From contig JACGWO010000013.1 of the NCBI GenBank assembly GCA_034509735.1, forward strand, positions 9,444,136-9,508,135: a stretch of 64,000 bases of DNA, given 5' to 3'. The stretch is from Sesamum alatum. Lineage: Eukaryota > Streptophyta > Magnoliopsida > Lamiales > Pedaliaceae. Shown here piece by piece: positions 10,754 to 23,864 of this stretch. The position numbers and the translations under genes were made by a program. Each line of letters starts with the position of its first letter. Within the stretch, counting starts at the first letter, position 1. The notes under the pieces are model-generated. The model did not search any database. It was not told the DNA's origin and saw nothing but the letters and a program-made list of their open reading frames with translations.

Positions 10754-13700
10754 TGGAATAGGTGACCAGAAAGCCAATTGGATTGATGATTTTGGAAACT
10801 ATTCAACAATTTTTATTAAAAGTAACTTTGTATCGATGAACATGGTAAGTGTTCGTCAATGGCACATGTGTTTGTTGTGCTTACCAATTACATTAATGAG
10901 ATGCTTTAACGTCACAACTGAAAGCCTAGCAAAGGCGTGTGGATCGGCTCGGGAGTAACGCGAATGCGGAAGCGCGGTATAATAAAATTATGATAATTTA
11001 AACATGCCATAAACAAGAATGAAATAAAGACGTTCAAGGAGTGTTCCCTTGAATCTCCCGGGCATTCGGTGTATCTCATGAATGAAAATAAACAAAGAAT
11101 TCATGGAGGCTATAGGGTTGAAGAGGGACGCAAATAACAAAACCGAAAACCTAACCGGTTGTCATTTTGTCTTCAAACTGCTACTCGCGTTGTTCCCCGT
11201 ATTGCTCCAAGATCTCGAGTTGAGACCCTCTAATTCGTACACGCAATCTGCCCATGTATCTTGATCGTCGTGCTAGCGAAAGAATAAGTGTATATTTATT
11301 TGGAGAGGACGAATTGATCAAATGCTATGAATTAACGAGATCAACCCTCCTTTAAGTTCAATTGTATAGCACAAAAGAACAAAAGAGAGTATTTTGGGAA
11401 AGGGAGAAGAGAGGCCGAGAGAGAGAGAGAGAGGAGAGGCGGTGATGGTGTGTGTGTATGTGTTTTGAGTTTCATCATCTCTTCCAAAGTGAAGAGTTAG
11501 GCATATTTATAGAGGAGGAATCCTATCCCTCTTCTAGTTCCCACTCTTTGGAAGACTCCTCTTGGAATAGGATTTGACCTAGTGAAATCCTAGTCAATCC
11601 TAGCTTTCTTGGTCAAACCAATCCTAGCCATTGATTTCCCTCTTCAATCTCAACCATTCATTAATTTAATGGAGTATTTAAATCTAATTAAATAATCCAA
11701 AGGGCAATAAATAAATATAATAAATATTAATATTTATTTTAAGCCCATTAAATTAATTTCTAATAAATCTAATTTATTAGATAAATTCCTTTCATCCAAT
11801 GAGAGGACCTAATTTTCCCAAGATAAGAAAGATCCGATTAAATCTAATTTAATCGTTGCATCTCTTTTCAAATATTTAATTCTAAATTAAATACGTTATG
11901 TGTGCGATTGTGTGTGAGTCTTTTGGTTCACCTTCAGCTAGACTTTGTCGGATTCCTAGAATCCGTCCGTTACCATGGGTGGCCGTCTAGCAACGGTTCA
12001 TGGCACTAGAGACTAGGTGAATATGCGTGGGGATGGACATTTAGGCTCTACAGTACATCTATCATTCCGTCTACGGTCTCACCATTTAGGGTCTAGGGCA
12101 CGAATACGTAGGTACCCATCTTGGACCTAAGTGTCGGCTGTCGTATACTAAACGCCGCAGGGAATCCTTCCCTTCTGTTCAGTTATTGTGGCCACAGATT
12201 TTAGGGACTAGACATAGAGTATAGTGAGACGCTACTGTCAACGCTCTTGACAGGAGACAGATCCTTTCTTGGAAACTACTGTCACGTTGCACATCATGGC
12301 TGCACTAGATATGGCTTATGACTACTCAACAACTATGTTTTGGCAATCTCTCACCATACCTAAGATACAGACACGGTGTATAGGTAAACTCAGCAATTCC
12401 TCAAGTCAAAGGATTGACCTGTACCGTTGGAACCGGGAACTCACGTCATACCTATCCGACCTTACTCAAGGTCCTCGGTAAGACGGTTCTCGCGAGTCAC
12501 CTCGGTCAGCCGCTCCCCAGCAAACTGACCCACTAACACTGCATAGACGACCCTCATCACCTGTCGATGAAACACGACAGCAGATGCTTAGTGCAAGTCT
12601 CAAGTGGATTCTCGATACCCATTTCCCGAGATTCCTTGACTTGGAGATTTCCAGACTGATTCGGCGGAACTGATTTCATGAACCTACCTCCAAGCGTAGT
12701 CTTAGTCCCCGAAATGTGATCTCAGTCTGTGGGCTTTGTATGTGTAGTGAACAATTATAAAGTAGTAAAAGTGAACACAGACAAAGTATGAGCCAGATGA
12801 ATTTCACTTTCTTATTCATCAAAGTTTATTAAAACTTTGAAATTGTTCAGACATAGGTTACAATTCACCTAACAAGATTGGCTTCATGGTCACCTATTCT
12901 AACAACAAGAAATACCCACAGACCAATTGGACAATCTATGCAGTTGGGTCGCGCGTTGGATGGCGGCTATGAAACCAACTGATGAGGGTTGGGTCTGAAA
13001 TGTTCCAAGTCGAGGACCTTGAGACTGAGCATCAAGAGTCCTATAAAGACTAGCACTAAGAGTCGTATTCATTGGATAAGTGCCATGTTTCATTGGAGAC
13101 ACGCGTGGGATACCTATACGATCTTAGTGGGTTAGTCGACTAGGGTCGAACTGACTGAACTGACTCGTGGGGATCATTATATGGAAGCCTTGGAGGCTTG
13201 GTCTGTATGATTGGAGTTCCCCAGTTCCGATAGTATGGGATTAGTCCTCGGATTTGAGGAATCATGGCAGTCATGTGCATATAAAGTCTGTATCTTGGAT
13301 CTAGTGAGAGGTGATCATTCTATAAGATGGTCATTATAAGCCTTGTCCAGTGCAATCAGAGTGTGTAGCGAGGATACTGGGTTTCAAGAAGAGGATCCAT
13401 CCCCTGTCAGTATGTTACAGAGGTATCTCTTATGCACTCGGAGACACGTTGATTCTACTTAAAGCTGTGGCCACAGTGGTTGATCGAGCAAGGAATGCTT
13501 CCATGCGTCGATGCAATGAGGCATGCGTAGTCTCGAGTATTCAGCATAGTTACCTAGTAAAGGATGAGAACCGACGCCCAACTCCATACCCTAGACTAAG
13601 ATCGGGAGACAGTAGATAGAAGGACCGTACCTGTACGAAATTGGTGCCTAAATGTTCACGCCAACATTCACCTAGTCTCTAATGCTATGGACTGTTGCTA

Positions 13701-13770
13701 GACGACCACCCATGGTAACGGACTTCTGTTTGACACGAGCCCAAATCTAGCTGAGGGTGAACCTAAATAG
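10754..13770 (+). mobile_element. F1-like LTR fragment, split by a solo LTR
   Basis: 10754-10918 matches the first ~170 bases of an F1 LTR. 12905-13770 continues it ('cccacagacc', 'gcagttggg', 'gtcgaggac', 'cttgtccagtgcaatcagagtgtgtag') up to about LTR base 1,040 ('ctgagggtgaacctaaa'). The intervening 10919-12904 is an inserted F2-type solo LTR. Everything downstream of LTR base ~1,040 is missing; the next fragment starts abruptly at 13771. Confidence 0.7.
10919..12904 (-). mobile_element. Solo LTR, copia F2 group
   Basis: It runs TGAAAG...CTAACA on the plus strand, 1,986 bases, and matches the F2 LTRs of copia C: 'gcgcgaatgcggaagcgcggtataat' style start, GA- and GT-rich tract near 11410-11460, and end 'catggtcacctattctaaca'. 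The flanks are ACAAC (10914-10918) and ACAAG (12905-12909), a duplication with one later change. It interrupts an F1-like LTR fragment that resumes on the far side. Confidence 0.85.
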
Positions 13771-14590
13771 ACACCATTGGTACTTTCTTTGTTGTGCTCA
13801 CTTTTTATATGTTAAATGTTGTTTTACATATATCACAACAAAGCCCACAGACCATAGTTAACTACTCATGCAGTTGGGCCACGCATTGGATGGTGGTTAT
13901 AAAACCGACTGATAAAGAGTTGGGTCTGAAATGTTCCAAGTCGAGGATCTCGAGACAGACCATCGAGAGTCCTATGGAGACTTGCACCAAGAGTCGTATT
14001 CATTGGATGAGTGCCGTGTTTCATCGGCGACAGGCATGGGACGCCTATATGATCTTGGTGGGTTGGTCGACTGGGTCGAGCAAACAGAACAGACTCGCGG
14101 GGATCATCATATGGAAGCCTTGGAGGATTGGTCTGTATGATTGAATTTTCCTGATTCCGATAGTACGGGAGTAGTCCTCAGACTTGAGAAACCATGATAG
14201 TCATGTACATACGATGGTTGTATCTTGGATCTGGCGAGAGGTGGATATTCTGTAAGATGATCATTATAAGCCTTGTCCAGTGCCGGTAGGTTCCAAGAAG
14301 AGGATCCGTCCCCTGTCAGTATGTGACAGACGTATCTCCTATGCACTCGGGGACACGTTCATGCTGCTTAAACCTGTGGCCATAGTGATTGATTGAACAG
14401 GGAATGGTTTCTTGTGTTGATGCAATGAGGCATGCGTAGTCTCGAGTATTAAGCATAGATGTCTAGTGAAGGATGGGAACCGATGCCCATTTCCCATACC
14501 CTAGACTAAGGCCAGCAAACGGTAGACGAAAGGACCGTACCCGTACAGAATCGGCTCCTAAATGTTCACGCCAACATTCACATAGTCTCT
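13771..14590 (+). mobile_element. Internal fragment of an F1-like LTR
   Basis: It begins 'acaccattggtactttctttgttg', equal to about base 107 of the F1 LTR, and ends 'cacatagtctct' at about base 945. It repeats much of the content of 12905-13770 in the same orientation, so two different partial LTRs lie end to end. It is cut on the right by the chromovirus LTR. Confidence 0.7.
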
Positions 14591-17559
14591 TGTATGACAC
14601 TCCCTCCATAATCACATTCCATCTTATAATTATTTCACATCTAACCCAACCAGATAAATAATCTTATATCAATATTTCTATATAAACCTCAAGCGATTAA
14701 AGACCTCATGAAAATCTTTATAAAATATACTTTACCATTTCATATGAAAAGGACAAATGTGGAGTTTCTAGCCATTACAAAACTTAAGATATCAATTCAG
14801 TTACAGTTTAGTATCCTTGTAAATATGTAGCTAGAGCTCCCCACTAATGATGACACTTCAGTGCTGACCCACCTAATAAGGCTGACAATTGGCTATGAGA
14901 TAGCTAGATGAGTCACTACAATCTATCTGTTGAAAAAGTACATGGCAAAGAGTGAGTTGCCAACTCAGTAAGTATAGCTAATTAGCTATATATACACACA
15001 CATATGAGCACATGCAAAGAAGACCAATTTCATGTAATAACAACAATCAATCAATCACTATTCCTTATGCAGTAATTAAATATCACAAAGTAATTAATGT
15101 CAACCATCACTCGGGAACCATTATCAGAATCATGCTTCAGCCACAACATAATACATACACAATTATGATTTTATTATCTTAGGGCCCTGCTTAACCTAGC
15201 TGGAGTATATTCAATGGTTTTTCCGGTTCTTATCATCTTAATCAATATCATATAATAGCCGACACATGATACCCATCGTATGTGATATCCCACACCGGCC
15301 AAGTGTGTAGCTCCTGATCACAGGACATCGCACTGAACATGGCACTCCCAAACGATCCCATTGTGTAGCCATCAACACAGGATATTCCCGCTACCCGGAA
15401 TACCCCGGTACCCTTCGCGCTATGGTACCTAGCTGTATATTCATTTCTCCCATCACATATCACATCATCAATCACATCATCATGACAACACATAGCTCAT
15501 CATCAATAACATTATCATAAACCAGTGAATATGCCCCAGGTTAGGCAAGCCATCTTCATCTCAACTCACAATCTGTACATTTATCGACTTCATAATTCAA
15601 CTCCAATCATTAATCAAATAGAAGCATATCAATCATTCACGACCACTCCATCATTCATCTTTGTTCACCAACAAAATCTACGTATATCATAAGTATTTAC
15701 CATGTACGTCACACCGAAACATAGACATAACACATAACAATAATTTCACAAGACAACCACATAATCCAATTTAGCATATAACAATTTACAATCAAGATTA
15801 CACATAACGATGCATCTTTATATGTATATATATATATCCAATTAACTATACTTACCTTAATTCCATAGTAATTTACTTAGTAAAATGACGTGTTCAGTCT
15901 TGTATTTTGTTTTCGTATCCTATAATGGGTCATAAGGTGTACAGTCAATGAATAGATAATATTGTAATTCCTTAATAATGCATTAGACAATATTCAGACA
16001 CTTCTCACTCATCTTTTAAAGTCTTGTTCTGCAAACTTCGTATCCTTATTCCATTTCCTTCTACATAAAGTAGACTCAATAATCTTTCCATCAATATATA
16101 TATCTTATTACATATATATATATATATATCAGTGTTTATATTTTTAAGAATTTTCTTTACTGCCCCTTAACCTGTGAATTTTGCCAGCATGAACACTGAT
16201 TACTAATTAAATCATAATTTTAATTATACTAATCCAACTTGAAAACTGTTTTATTATGATAAACTAGACATCCTAGGCTTTCCAATGGTATAAAAGTTGT
16301 ATATTAAATCATAGGAATAAATTTGTTAAGAATCTCTCTTATTCCTGTTCATAGTTTTCTTTGATAGAAACTGTGTACCAACTTATAAATTATCCCCAGA
16401 CCAAATTACAATTTATAAATGTATTTTTTTTTACTTCAAATACTCTCATTCGTCTCTAGTTTCATCTATAATAAGAACCATACCAATTGGATCGGTATAT
16501 AATGAGTTATTCAGGTTTTAACATGACCTGTTTTGTATTGTCACCACATCCATAGCCTCTACTTTAAAATTTTCTAAAACTTCATATACTCATTCAAAAA
16601 TTATGATATTTACATAATATGATATAATATGTCTCTAGTTTCATTTTACCAAAGGATTATACAATTTGAACCATTATAACCAAGTTACAAGGGTTTTAAT
16701 ATACTCAGTCTGGAGTACCGGAAACAGGGCAACAAAACGTTTTCCTATTTTTACCAATTAAAACGAAGGATTTAGCTTCTGCTCAAAACTAGGAAGTGAT
16801 AGAGGGCATCCTAGAGTTTTCATAAATACAAAAATCACTAATTTTGGACCGATAAAATTCGAGATTTTCTGGAAAAATAGAGATTGTCCAAAAGAGTTTA
16901 CTCTGTTACTATGAAGTTAACTTAATCATTCGTTTCTTGGATTTCAGCCTTCATCCTAGGTCAAACTCGAATTTAAGCAAGTTAGAGATAAAGAAACTTA
17001 CCAACTCAGTACAAGAGGCTCTAGATTTTGAGTTCTTGAGGAAGGAAAGGAAGAAATGGAAATGAATAAATCAATCCTATATATTGCCTTGGTCTCTCTC
17101 TCTCTCCACCGCCTGCTACTTCTCCCTTTTGTCTTTTTTTGTTGGTTCTACACCCTTCTAAACATACATTTGTGTAGTTGATATTTATCCTTCTATATAA
17201 GTGTTTTTGAATACATATATATGGTAGGTTAGTAGATTTGTATATATAGGTGTATATATAAGTGAAAATTATATTGTAAAGAAGTATATTGATAAGGATA
17301 AATTATTCATTTTTTAGTGTAGTCATATATATATATAATTTATATTCATTTATAAGATATTATATGTCCCCCTTGCACCTTCACAAATTTCTATTTTGAC
17401 CCCACACCTTGTATTGTTTCAAATCTTCAAGTACTTCCAAGGATGAATCTTATTAAATAAATTATAATTGAGTACCAAATATTATATAGATCATTACATT
17501 ACTATCCATTTTATTATGCTAATAATGATAATCAATTGTTTATATTTGAGGATGTTACA
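14591..17559 (-). mobile_element. LTR of a chromovirus-type (Tekay/Del-like) Ty3/gypsy element
   Basis: The element-orientation start TGTAACATCC (right end, 17559) follows directly on the polypurine tract, and the left end is ...GTCATACA (14591), so the termini are TGTA...TACA. Length ~2.97 kb, in the range of Del/Tekay-lineage LTRs. The interior is AT-rich and non-coding, with TA microsatellites near 15820 and 16110 and a CT tract near 17096. Only this LTR and a stump of the internal region are present; no matching second LTR lies to the right. Confidence 0.7.
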
Positions 17560-17578
17560 ATTCTCCCCTCCTAATAAA
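17560..17578 (-). other. Polypurine tract of the chromovirus element
   Basis: The minus strand reads TTATTAGGAGGGGAGAAT immediately before TGTAACA. Just upstream is 'tttcgaggacgaaat', the usual coding end of Tekay/Del elements. Confidence 0.75.
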
Positions 17579-17612
17579 AATTTCGTCCTCGAAATTTGAT
17601 TTTCTTATCCGT

Positions 17613-18020
17613 TCAAGGAAACAAATAGGTATAGTTCTCCTTCATATTTTCCTCAACTTCCCAAGTGACTTATTTTGGATAGTGATGACTCTACTTTACT
17701 ATCGTCATTGATATCTCTGTATTTCTGAATTTCTTTGTCGTCTTATGCTACATCATTTTTCATCATCTACCACCAATAGTAGGATCCTAAATTCTAATGC
17801 ATGTATTTTTTTTTACAATACCATGATGCATCCCATATGGTGCTTTGTAGCTTTCCCTACCTAACCACATCAAGTACACAGATTCGCCTCCGCACACTAT
17901 CACTCCATCAGTCTTTATTGAAAAATTTGGCATCTTATCCTGGTTTATTTCTCTAACATCCTTAATAAGAAAAGTTCCCACAAGACCGTAATAATTCAAC
18001 CCATAAAGCATTTTCACCAA
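17613..18020 (-). pseudogene. Decayed chromovirus integrase and chromodomain remnant
   Basis: A minus-strand frame ending at 17613 reads TWEVEENMKENYTYLFP-stop, the typical last helix of a chromodomain at the end of chromovirus integrases. Further upstream, 17787-18020 reads MPNFSIKTDGVIVCGG...APYGMHHG, which I take for the decayed zinc-binding (H2C2) start of integrase with its linker. Between the two only ~100-170 bases remain instead of the whole core and C-terminal domains, so a large deletion has occurred. The chromodomain assignment is firmer than the integrase one. Not functional. Confidence 0.5.
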
Positions 18021-19098
18021 CTATCAAGCTTTGAGATATTCTCCTCAACACATCAAAGCAACAAATACGACATATTATCTAAGTACACTAATCTAGTCCC
18101 AATGTTGATACTAAGGTTATACGTTGTTGGCGAACTATGAATTTCTGAAGAAGGTTTGAAGCGTGATTTCACTGTCCTTATAGTGTCATTTGCCCCCACT
18201 ATATGGTTGCTGCCGGGTTAAGCAAACTCACTTCTAGGATACGATAAAACCAATCGAGACTTTCCGTAGAGCAATTTCGGAAAACTCCTTTCAAGAACAA
18301 CTCAAAAAAATAAATTGAAAGTGAAAGAATCGTATGAAAAATTAAGTATATAAATCTGGCATTTGAAACATCTATATATAGATATTTTGTGTCTCTTTGA
18401 AAAATATACATCACTTTATCATGCCTCTAGATTCCAAAGTTGCAACATTTCAGCAGAACAACTTTTCTGAATAGATGCTTCTGGAAAAACAACTCTAAAG
18501 TTGCAGCTTCAAGGTTTGCAGTCTTTAGTATTTCCAAAAAAGTCATCTTCTTTTAGCAAAATGTCATTAATTATTTGCAACTTTATCAGAGAATAAAATG
18601 ATTGTGTAACATAATTTTCAAAAATAAAATAAAATAAAAGATTATTTTATTTCATTGAATAAACGTGCACGTGCAAGTGCCAAGTGCCAAGTAAATTTAT
18701 ATATTAAATAATATATATATATATATATAAATTCTCTCTATTTCTTAATGTATTCCCTCCAATTTTTATTTTAAACTTTAAATCGGATAATTCTTTATTA
18801 AGCACTTAAAGTTTATTTAAACTTTCCATGTGGGACATGGAATATTATATGCAAGCTATCCAGAAATCCCCCACTTAGCTTATACATATCACTTTCACTT
18901 AATACTCAGATGTATGCCTACAAGAAAGTTTCTTTTCGAATTAAACTTTCAATCAGTGTAAATATTTCAGAGTTTAGATGAAATTAGTGGTGGCATAAGC
19001 TTTAAACCAAAATTTCTTGAGTCTATAGTAGAACTATTACACACATAATCTTATTACTTTTTCGAGCAGTTCACATAAAATGTTTAAACACATACATG
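18021..19098. other. Unassigned AT-rich sequence
   Basis: About 1.1 kb without a convincing gene. A (TA)n run lies near 18711-18728. The short minus frame at 18199-18414 has no recognisable motif. No repeat partner was found elsewhere in the window. It may be the rest of the decayed chromovirus or host sequence. It ends with ACATG (19094-19098), the left target flank of copia A. Confidence 0.35.
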
Positions 19099-21292
19099 TG
19101 AAGGACAAGCGGATCCGCCGGGAGCGCGAAACAAGGCGAGATAGATACGTAAATTTAAAATAATTTAAATAAACGTGATCCCAAGGGGTGTACCCTTGGG
19201 TGCTCAACCGGGCGTTTGGTGTAGGATATATTAATATTTAAACATATATATAACGCATATGGCATAGATGAAATGTAAATCTACTACAACGTAATAAACC
19301 GTTACCTTTGTAGATTTCACATGTGCTCGGCTACTTGTGTTGTTCCTTCTCTGGAATGTTTACAAAATCCAAATGTATGGATTCTCCAAAGGTGATCCAC
19401 ACCACACCGGAAGAAACTCACGTTCTCTTTGCTAGAAGAAAACGGGTTTGTGAAGGAATCGTTTTAAGAAAATAAACACTATGAATTAGTGTTCTCTTAA
19501 ACCTACTTTGTTCTTCCTTTTGATTCAAAATTAAGTGAAGAACACAAGTGGGAAAGGGGTAGAATGGCCGAGAGTTAGAGAGGAGAGAGGCCAAATTTTT
19601 TTGTCATCTCTTTTCCTAGAAAAGATGAATTATGATTCTAATACACAAGGTGTTGTATATACTCATATATATACTTAATTAATGTGATTATTGAAATGTG
19701 TCTAGGTACATCCAAGGATGTCTAAATACATCCCAATCAATCACCATTAATTCTTCAATCAAGCCTACCAACTTTTAAGGTATGATCAAATCATACCAAA
19801 AGGGAAGGGCTTGATTGGAGTTGATTTATCTCTTACCAAAAGAGACAAGTCAACTGCCACCTTGCATGGAACATGACTGAATTTTGCTTCCTCCAAGGGA
19901 CCATTTCGTTCATGCTCAATATGGGAAGAAGTCCAATTTCTTCCTATTCCAAAATAGGAATTATTTCTCCTCTCGGGTCAAAAATTAATGACCGGGTTTT
20001 ATCGTAATCCAATTACGATGAACCCAAAATTAAATCCAATTTAATGTCCACTTAAGTTATTCCCATTGGTCTTTTAATCCAATCAAAACATCCAACATCT
20101 AGACTTTTCATATTTAATCGATAAATTCAATTTACCGATTAAACGAGGGCGCGATACAATATCGGCCCGTCCATCTAATGGACTATCTCTTAAGTAATCC
20201 AATTATTTATTTATCCTTAGAGATTGACTCCAAGTCAATATCTCAACCTTCTCGGTCATTTGTGTGTGACCCTTTAGGTTCACCCTTAGCTAGACTTGGG
20301 CTCGTGTCCCTTAAGGGCCCGTTACCATGGGTGGCTGTCTAGCAACGGTCCATGGCACTAGAGACTAGGTGAATGTTGGCGTGAACATTTAGGCACCGAT
20401 TCCGTATGGGTACGGTCCTTCCGTCTACCGTCTCCCGGCCTTAGTCTAGGGTATGGAATTGGGCGTCGGTTCCCATCCTTGACTAGGCATCTATGCTTAA
20501 TACTCGAGACTACGTATGTTTCATTGCGTCGACACAGGAAACCATTCCCTGTTTGAGCAACCACTGTGGCCACAGCTTGAAACAGCATGAACGTGTCTCC
20601 GAGTGCATAGGAGATACCTCTGTCACGTACTGACAGGGGACAGATCCTCTTGTTGGAATCCACCATCCTTGCTACACATTCTGACTGCACTGGACAAGGC
20701 TTATAATGATCATCTTACAAAATGATCACCTCTCGCCATATCCAAGATACAACTGTCCTGTGCACGCGACTGCCATGATTCCTCAAGTCTGACTACTCCC
20801 GTACTATCAGAACCGGGAAAATCCAATCATACCGACCAAGCCTCCAAGGCTTCCATATGATGATCCCGCGAGTCAGTCTAGTCGGCTCTACCCCAGTCGA
20901 CCAACCCATCAAGATCGTGTAGGTGTCCCATGCCTGTTGTTGATGAAACACGACACTCATCCAATGAACATGACTCTTGATGTAAGTCTTAATAGGATGC
21001 CCTCTCTCTCGGTCCTCGACTTGGAACGTTTCAGACCCAACTCTTAATCAGTTGGTTTGATGACCACCATGCAATGCGTGGCCCAACTGCATGAGTTGTT
21101 AACCGTGGTCTATAGGCTTTGTTGCGATATAAGTAAAATACCGTTTTAACATATGTGAAATGAGCGCAACAAAGTAGGTACCATTGGTGACGATTACTCA
21201 TTTTATTCATCACATAATATTACATTACATCATGTTGTCAAATAGGTTACAAAACGCCAAACCTATTGGCTTTCTGGGCATCTATTCTAACA
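19099..21292 (-). mobile_element. 3' LTR of copia A
   Basis: 2,194 bases, F1 group. It pairs better with the partial LTR at 62811-64000 than with copia B's LTRs: both share 'tgtagatttcac' and 'gctcggctacttgtgttgt', where copia B has other bases. The left flank is ACATG. A 110-codon sense-strand reading frame (20358-20690) recurs in other F1 LTRs. Confidence 0.9.
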
Positions 21293-21308
21293 ATCTCCCA
21301 CTTGACCT
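21293..21308 (-). other. Polypurine tract of copia A
   Basis: The minus strand reads AGGTCAAGTGGGAGAT directly before TGTTAGAATAG, identical to the tract of copia B at 54479-54494. Confidence 0.85.
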
Positions 21309-21393
21309 AAAGCCAATCGCCCAGTAACCTCAAACCTCTTATCCAGATAATGAGTATGGGTAACTTGCGGCATGGGCTTAGCAAGTGGATCTG

Positions 21394-21877
21394 CTATGTT
21401 TTCTGCGAAGTTGACTCGATCGAACCGAACGTCACTCCTGCTATCCATCTCTCTAAGCAAATGGTAGCATCTAAGAATATGTTTGGATCGTGATGAGATC
21501 TCGGCTCCTTTGCTAGCACTATCGCCTCGTTGTTATTGCAGAAGATAACTACAGGCTTAGCAATGCTAGGCTCTACATCCAACCCTTGGATGTAGCTCAT
21601 CAACCAAACCATCTCCTTAGCAGCTTCCAAAGACGCTGTGCATTCAAAACTCTATGGTGGAGTCCGCCGTGGTACACTACTTGGAACCCTTCCAAGTAAC
21701 CACGCCACCATTTGGCCTGAATACAAAACCAGACTGAGACTTGGCATTATCGTCATCCGACTGGAAGCTAGCGGCGCTATAGCCTTCCAGTATCAACTCT
21801 GCACCGCCGTAGATCAAGCACATGTCCTTAGTCCTTTGCAGGTACTTCAGGATCAGGTCTAGTGCACTGGACAACAT
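21394..21877 (-). pseudogene. RNase H domain of copia A (broken)
   Basis: Two frames. 21677-21877 reads LKYLQRTKDMCLIYGG...FQSDDDNAKSQSGFVFRPNGG, the start of copia RNase H, where the DAD(W) motif has decayed to QSDDD. 21394-21630 reads MEAAKEMVWLMSYIQGL...VVIFCNNNEAIVLAKEP, the central CDN(Q/N)-A motif. A frame change separates them near 21640-21676. The enzyme would degrade the RNA strand during reverse transcription; this copy cannot be made as one protein. Confidence 0.8.
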
Positions 21878-22923
21878 ACTGTATACTGCCTACGGCTGAA
21901 GCATAGGGGGATGTCCAACATCCATTTAAGCTCCTCATCAGTCTTAGGAGATTGCTTCTTGGATAACTTAATTCTATGCCTCATAGGAAGGAATCCTTGT
22001 TTTGAGTTCTCCATCTTGAATCTCTTCAAGACTTTCTGAATATACGAGGACTGGGCCATTCCTAACATCCTTCTAGATCTATCCCTGTAGATCTTGATGC
22101 CAAGGATGTAGGATGCCTTGCCCATATCCTTCATGGAGAATTGCATTGACAACCAAGCTTTAGTAGTACCCAACATCTTAGCATCATTCCCAATGAGCAA
22201 GATGTCATCCATGTAAAGCACTAGAAATGCAACTGAGCTCCCACTGATCTTCTTGTATACAAAAGGATCGGACTCATTCTTGATGAAATCATATCCCCGT
22301 ATGAATTCATCAAAACGTATGTTCCAGCTTCGGGAAGCTTGTTTGAGGCCATAGATAGACCCTTGGAGACGGCAGACCTTCTGCTCTTCCCCAACAGTTG
22401 TGAAACCTTCTGGCTGATCCATATAGATCTCTTCCTCCACGAAACTGTTAAGGAAGGCCGTTTTCACGTCCATCTGCCATATTTCATAGTCATATCATGC
22501 TGCTATGGCATGCACTATCCGAATGGACTTAGCCATTGCCACAGGCGAGTAAGTTTCCTCAAAATCAACCCCGGGTCGCTGAGTGTAACCCTTCGCCACA
22601 AGCCTGTCTTTGAAGGTTGTAACCTCCTCGTTAGCTCCAAGCTTACATTTGTAGACCCATTTACACCCTATGGGTTTTACCCCTTTGGGTGGGTCCACTA
22701 GTGTGCAAACTTGGTTTGTACCTATCGAGTCCATCTCGAATTTCATGGCCTCAAGCCACTTATCCGAATTGATGTCCGACATTGCTTCTCTGCACGTCTT
22801 TGGATCATTATCAGATTGACCGGCCAGGCCCAAAAATCCATACCTATTAGGTGCATGGGATACTCTGGCCGACCTACGGAGGACTGGAACATTATCAATG
22901 GGAACTACCGGCTCAGATGTCAC
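21859..22923 (-). pseudogene. Reverse transcriptase of copia A (broken)
   Basis: 22495-22923 carries the conserved N-terminal part (WVYKCKLGANEEVTTFKDRL, VAKGYTQRPGVDFEETYSPV). It breaks near 22474-22495. 21859-22473 continues with MDVKTAFLNSFVEEEIYMDQPEGF, YGLKQASRSWN and the catalytic LYMDDILLIG (YMDD in place of the YVDD seen in copia B). The tail loses frame at '...DIPLCFSRRQ', where copia B has 'DIPYASAVG'. Confidence 0.85.
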
Positions 22924-23864
22924 TGCTGCCTCATGGGGTACCTCACTTGATTCCTAAAGGAGTACTTCATCGCGTTGACTATCCGTTGAAAAACCCTTTT
23001 CCAAGAACACTGCATTTCTCAAGACAAAAACCTTTTGCTCGGAGGGATCATAGAAATAATACCCCTCAGTTTCTTTCGGATAGCCAATGAACCTGCATAA
23101 ACTAGACCTCGAGTCCAATTTATCTCCACTAATCTCTTGACATATGCGGGGCAACCCCACACTTTCAAGTATATGTAGGAGGCAGGCTTGCCATGCTATA
23201 TCTCATATGGCATCTAGGATATCTTCTTAGATGGCACCAAGTTCAAAACTTTGGCCGCCGTCTCAAGAGCGTATCCCCAGAAGGAAAGGGGGAGTTCGGT
23301 AAAACTCATCATGGATGGGACCATGTTCAGAAAGGTCCGATTCCTCCGTTCAGATATACCATTAAGCTGTGGTGTTCCAGGAGGGGTCCACTGAGAGAGA
23401 ATCCCATTCTCTTTTAGATAATCAGTAAACTCACCACTCAAATACTCTCCACCTCGGTCTGACCGAAGGGCTTTGATCTTTCGACCGGTTTGGTTCTCTA
23501 CTTCAAGTCTGTATTCCTTAAACCTTTCAAAGGCTTCAGACTTGTACCTCATCAGGTAAACATAACCATACCGTGAGTGATCATCGGTAAAGGTTATGAA
23601 GTACGAGTATCCACCTCTAGCCTGAGTATTTAGTGGGCCACAGACGTCCGTATGGATCAAATCCAACAGACCAATGGCTAGCGTGCTTTGTCCAACAAAG
23701 GGTTTCTTGGTCATCTTTCCCTTCAGACAGGATTCGCAGGTCGGTAGGTTGTCCAAATCATCTATTTCTAGACTCTTTGAGTCCACCGACCTTCTTATCC
23801 TATCTTTAGAGATATGACCTAACCTTGCATGCCATATCTGTGCGTCATCATGATAATCCCATTT
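22924..23864 (-). pseudogene. Integrase of copia A (broken)
   Basis: Reading down from 23864: a pre-integrase zinc-binding segment (HDDAQIWHARLGHIS, then CESC), the DDE catalytic core in 23214-23786 (D in HTDVCGPL, D in LRSDRGGEYL, E in NGISERRNRT), and the C-terminal RFIGYPKETEGYYFYDP segment at 22954-23160. At least one frame change lies between 23160 and 23214. The order after protease and before RT is diagnostic of Ty1/copia. Confidence 0.85.

Noticed and set aside
15248..15493. 81-codon minus frame inside the chromovirus LTR as a gene
   Set aside because: It lies wholly within LTR sequence, has no recognisable domain and no second copy to test conservation.
16100..18730. TA-rich runs (near 16110 and 18711) as origins or regulatory sites
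   Set aside because: Plain dinucleotide microsatellites with no associated motif.
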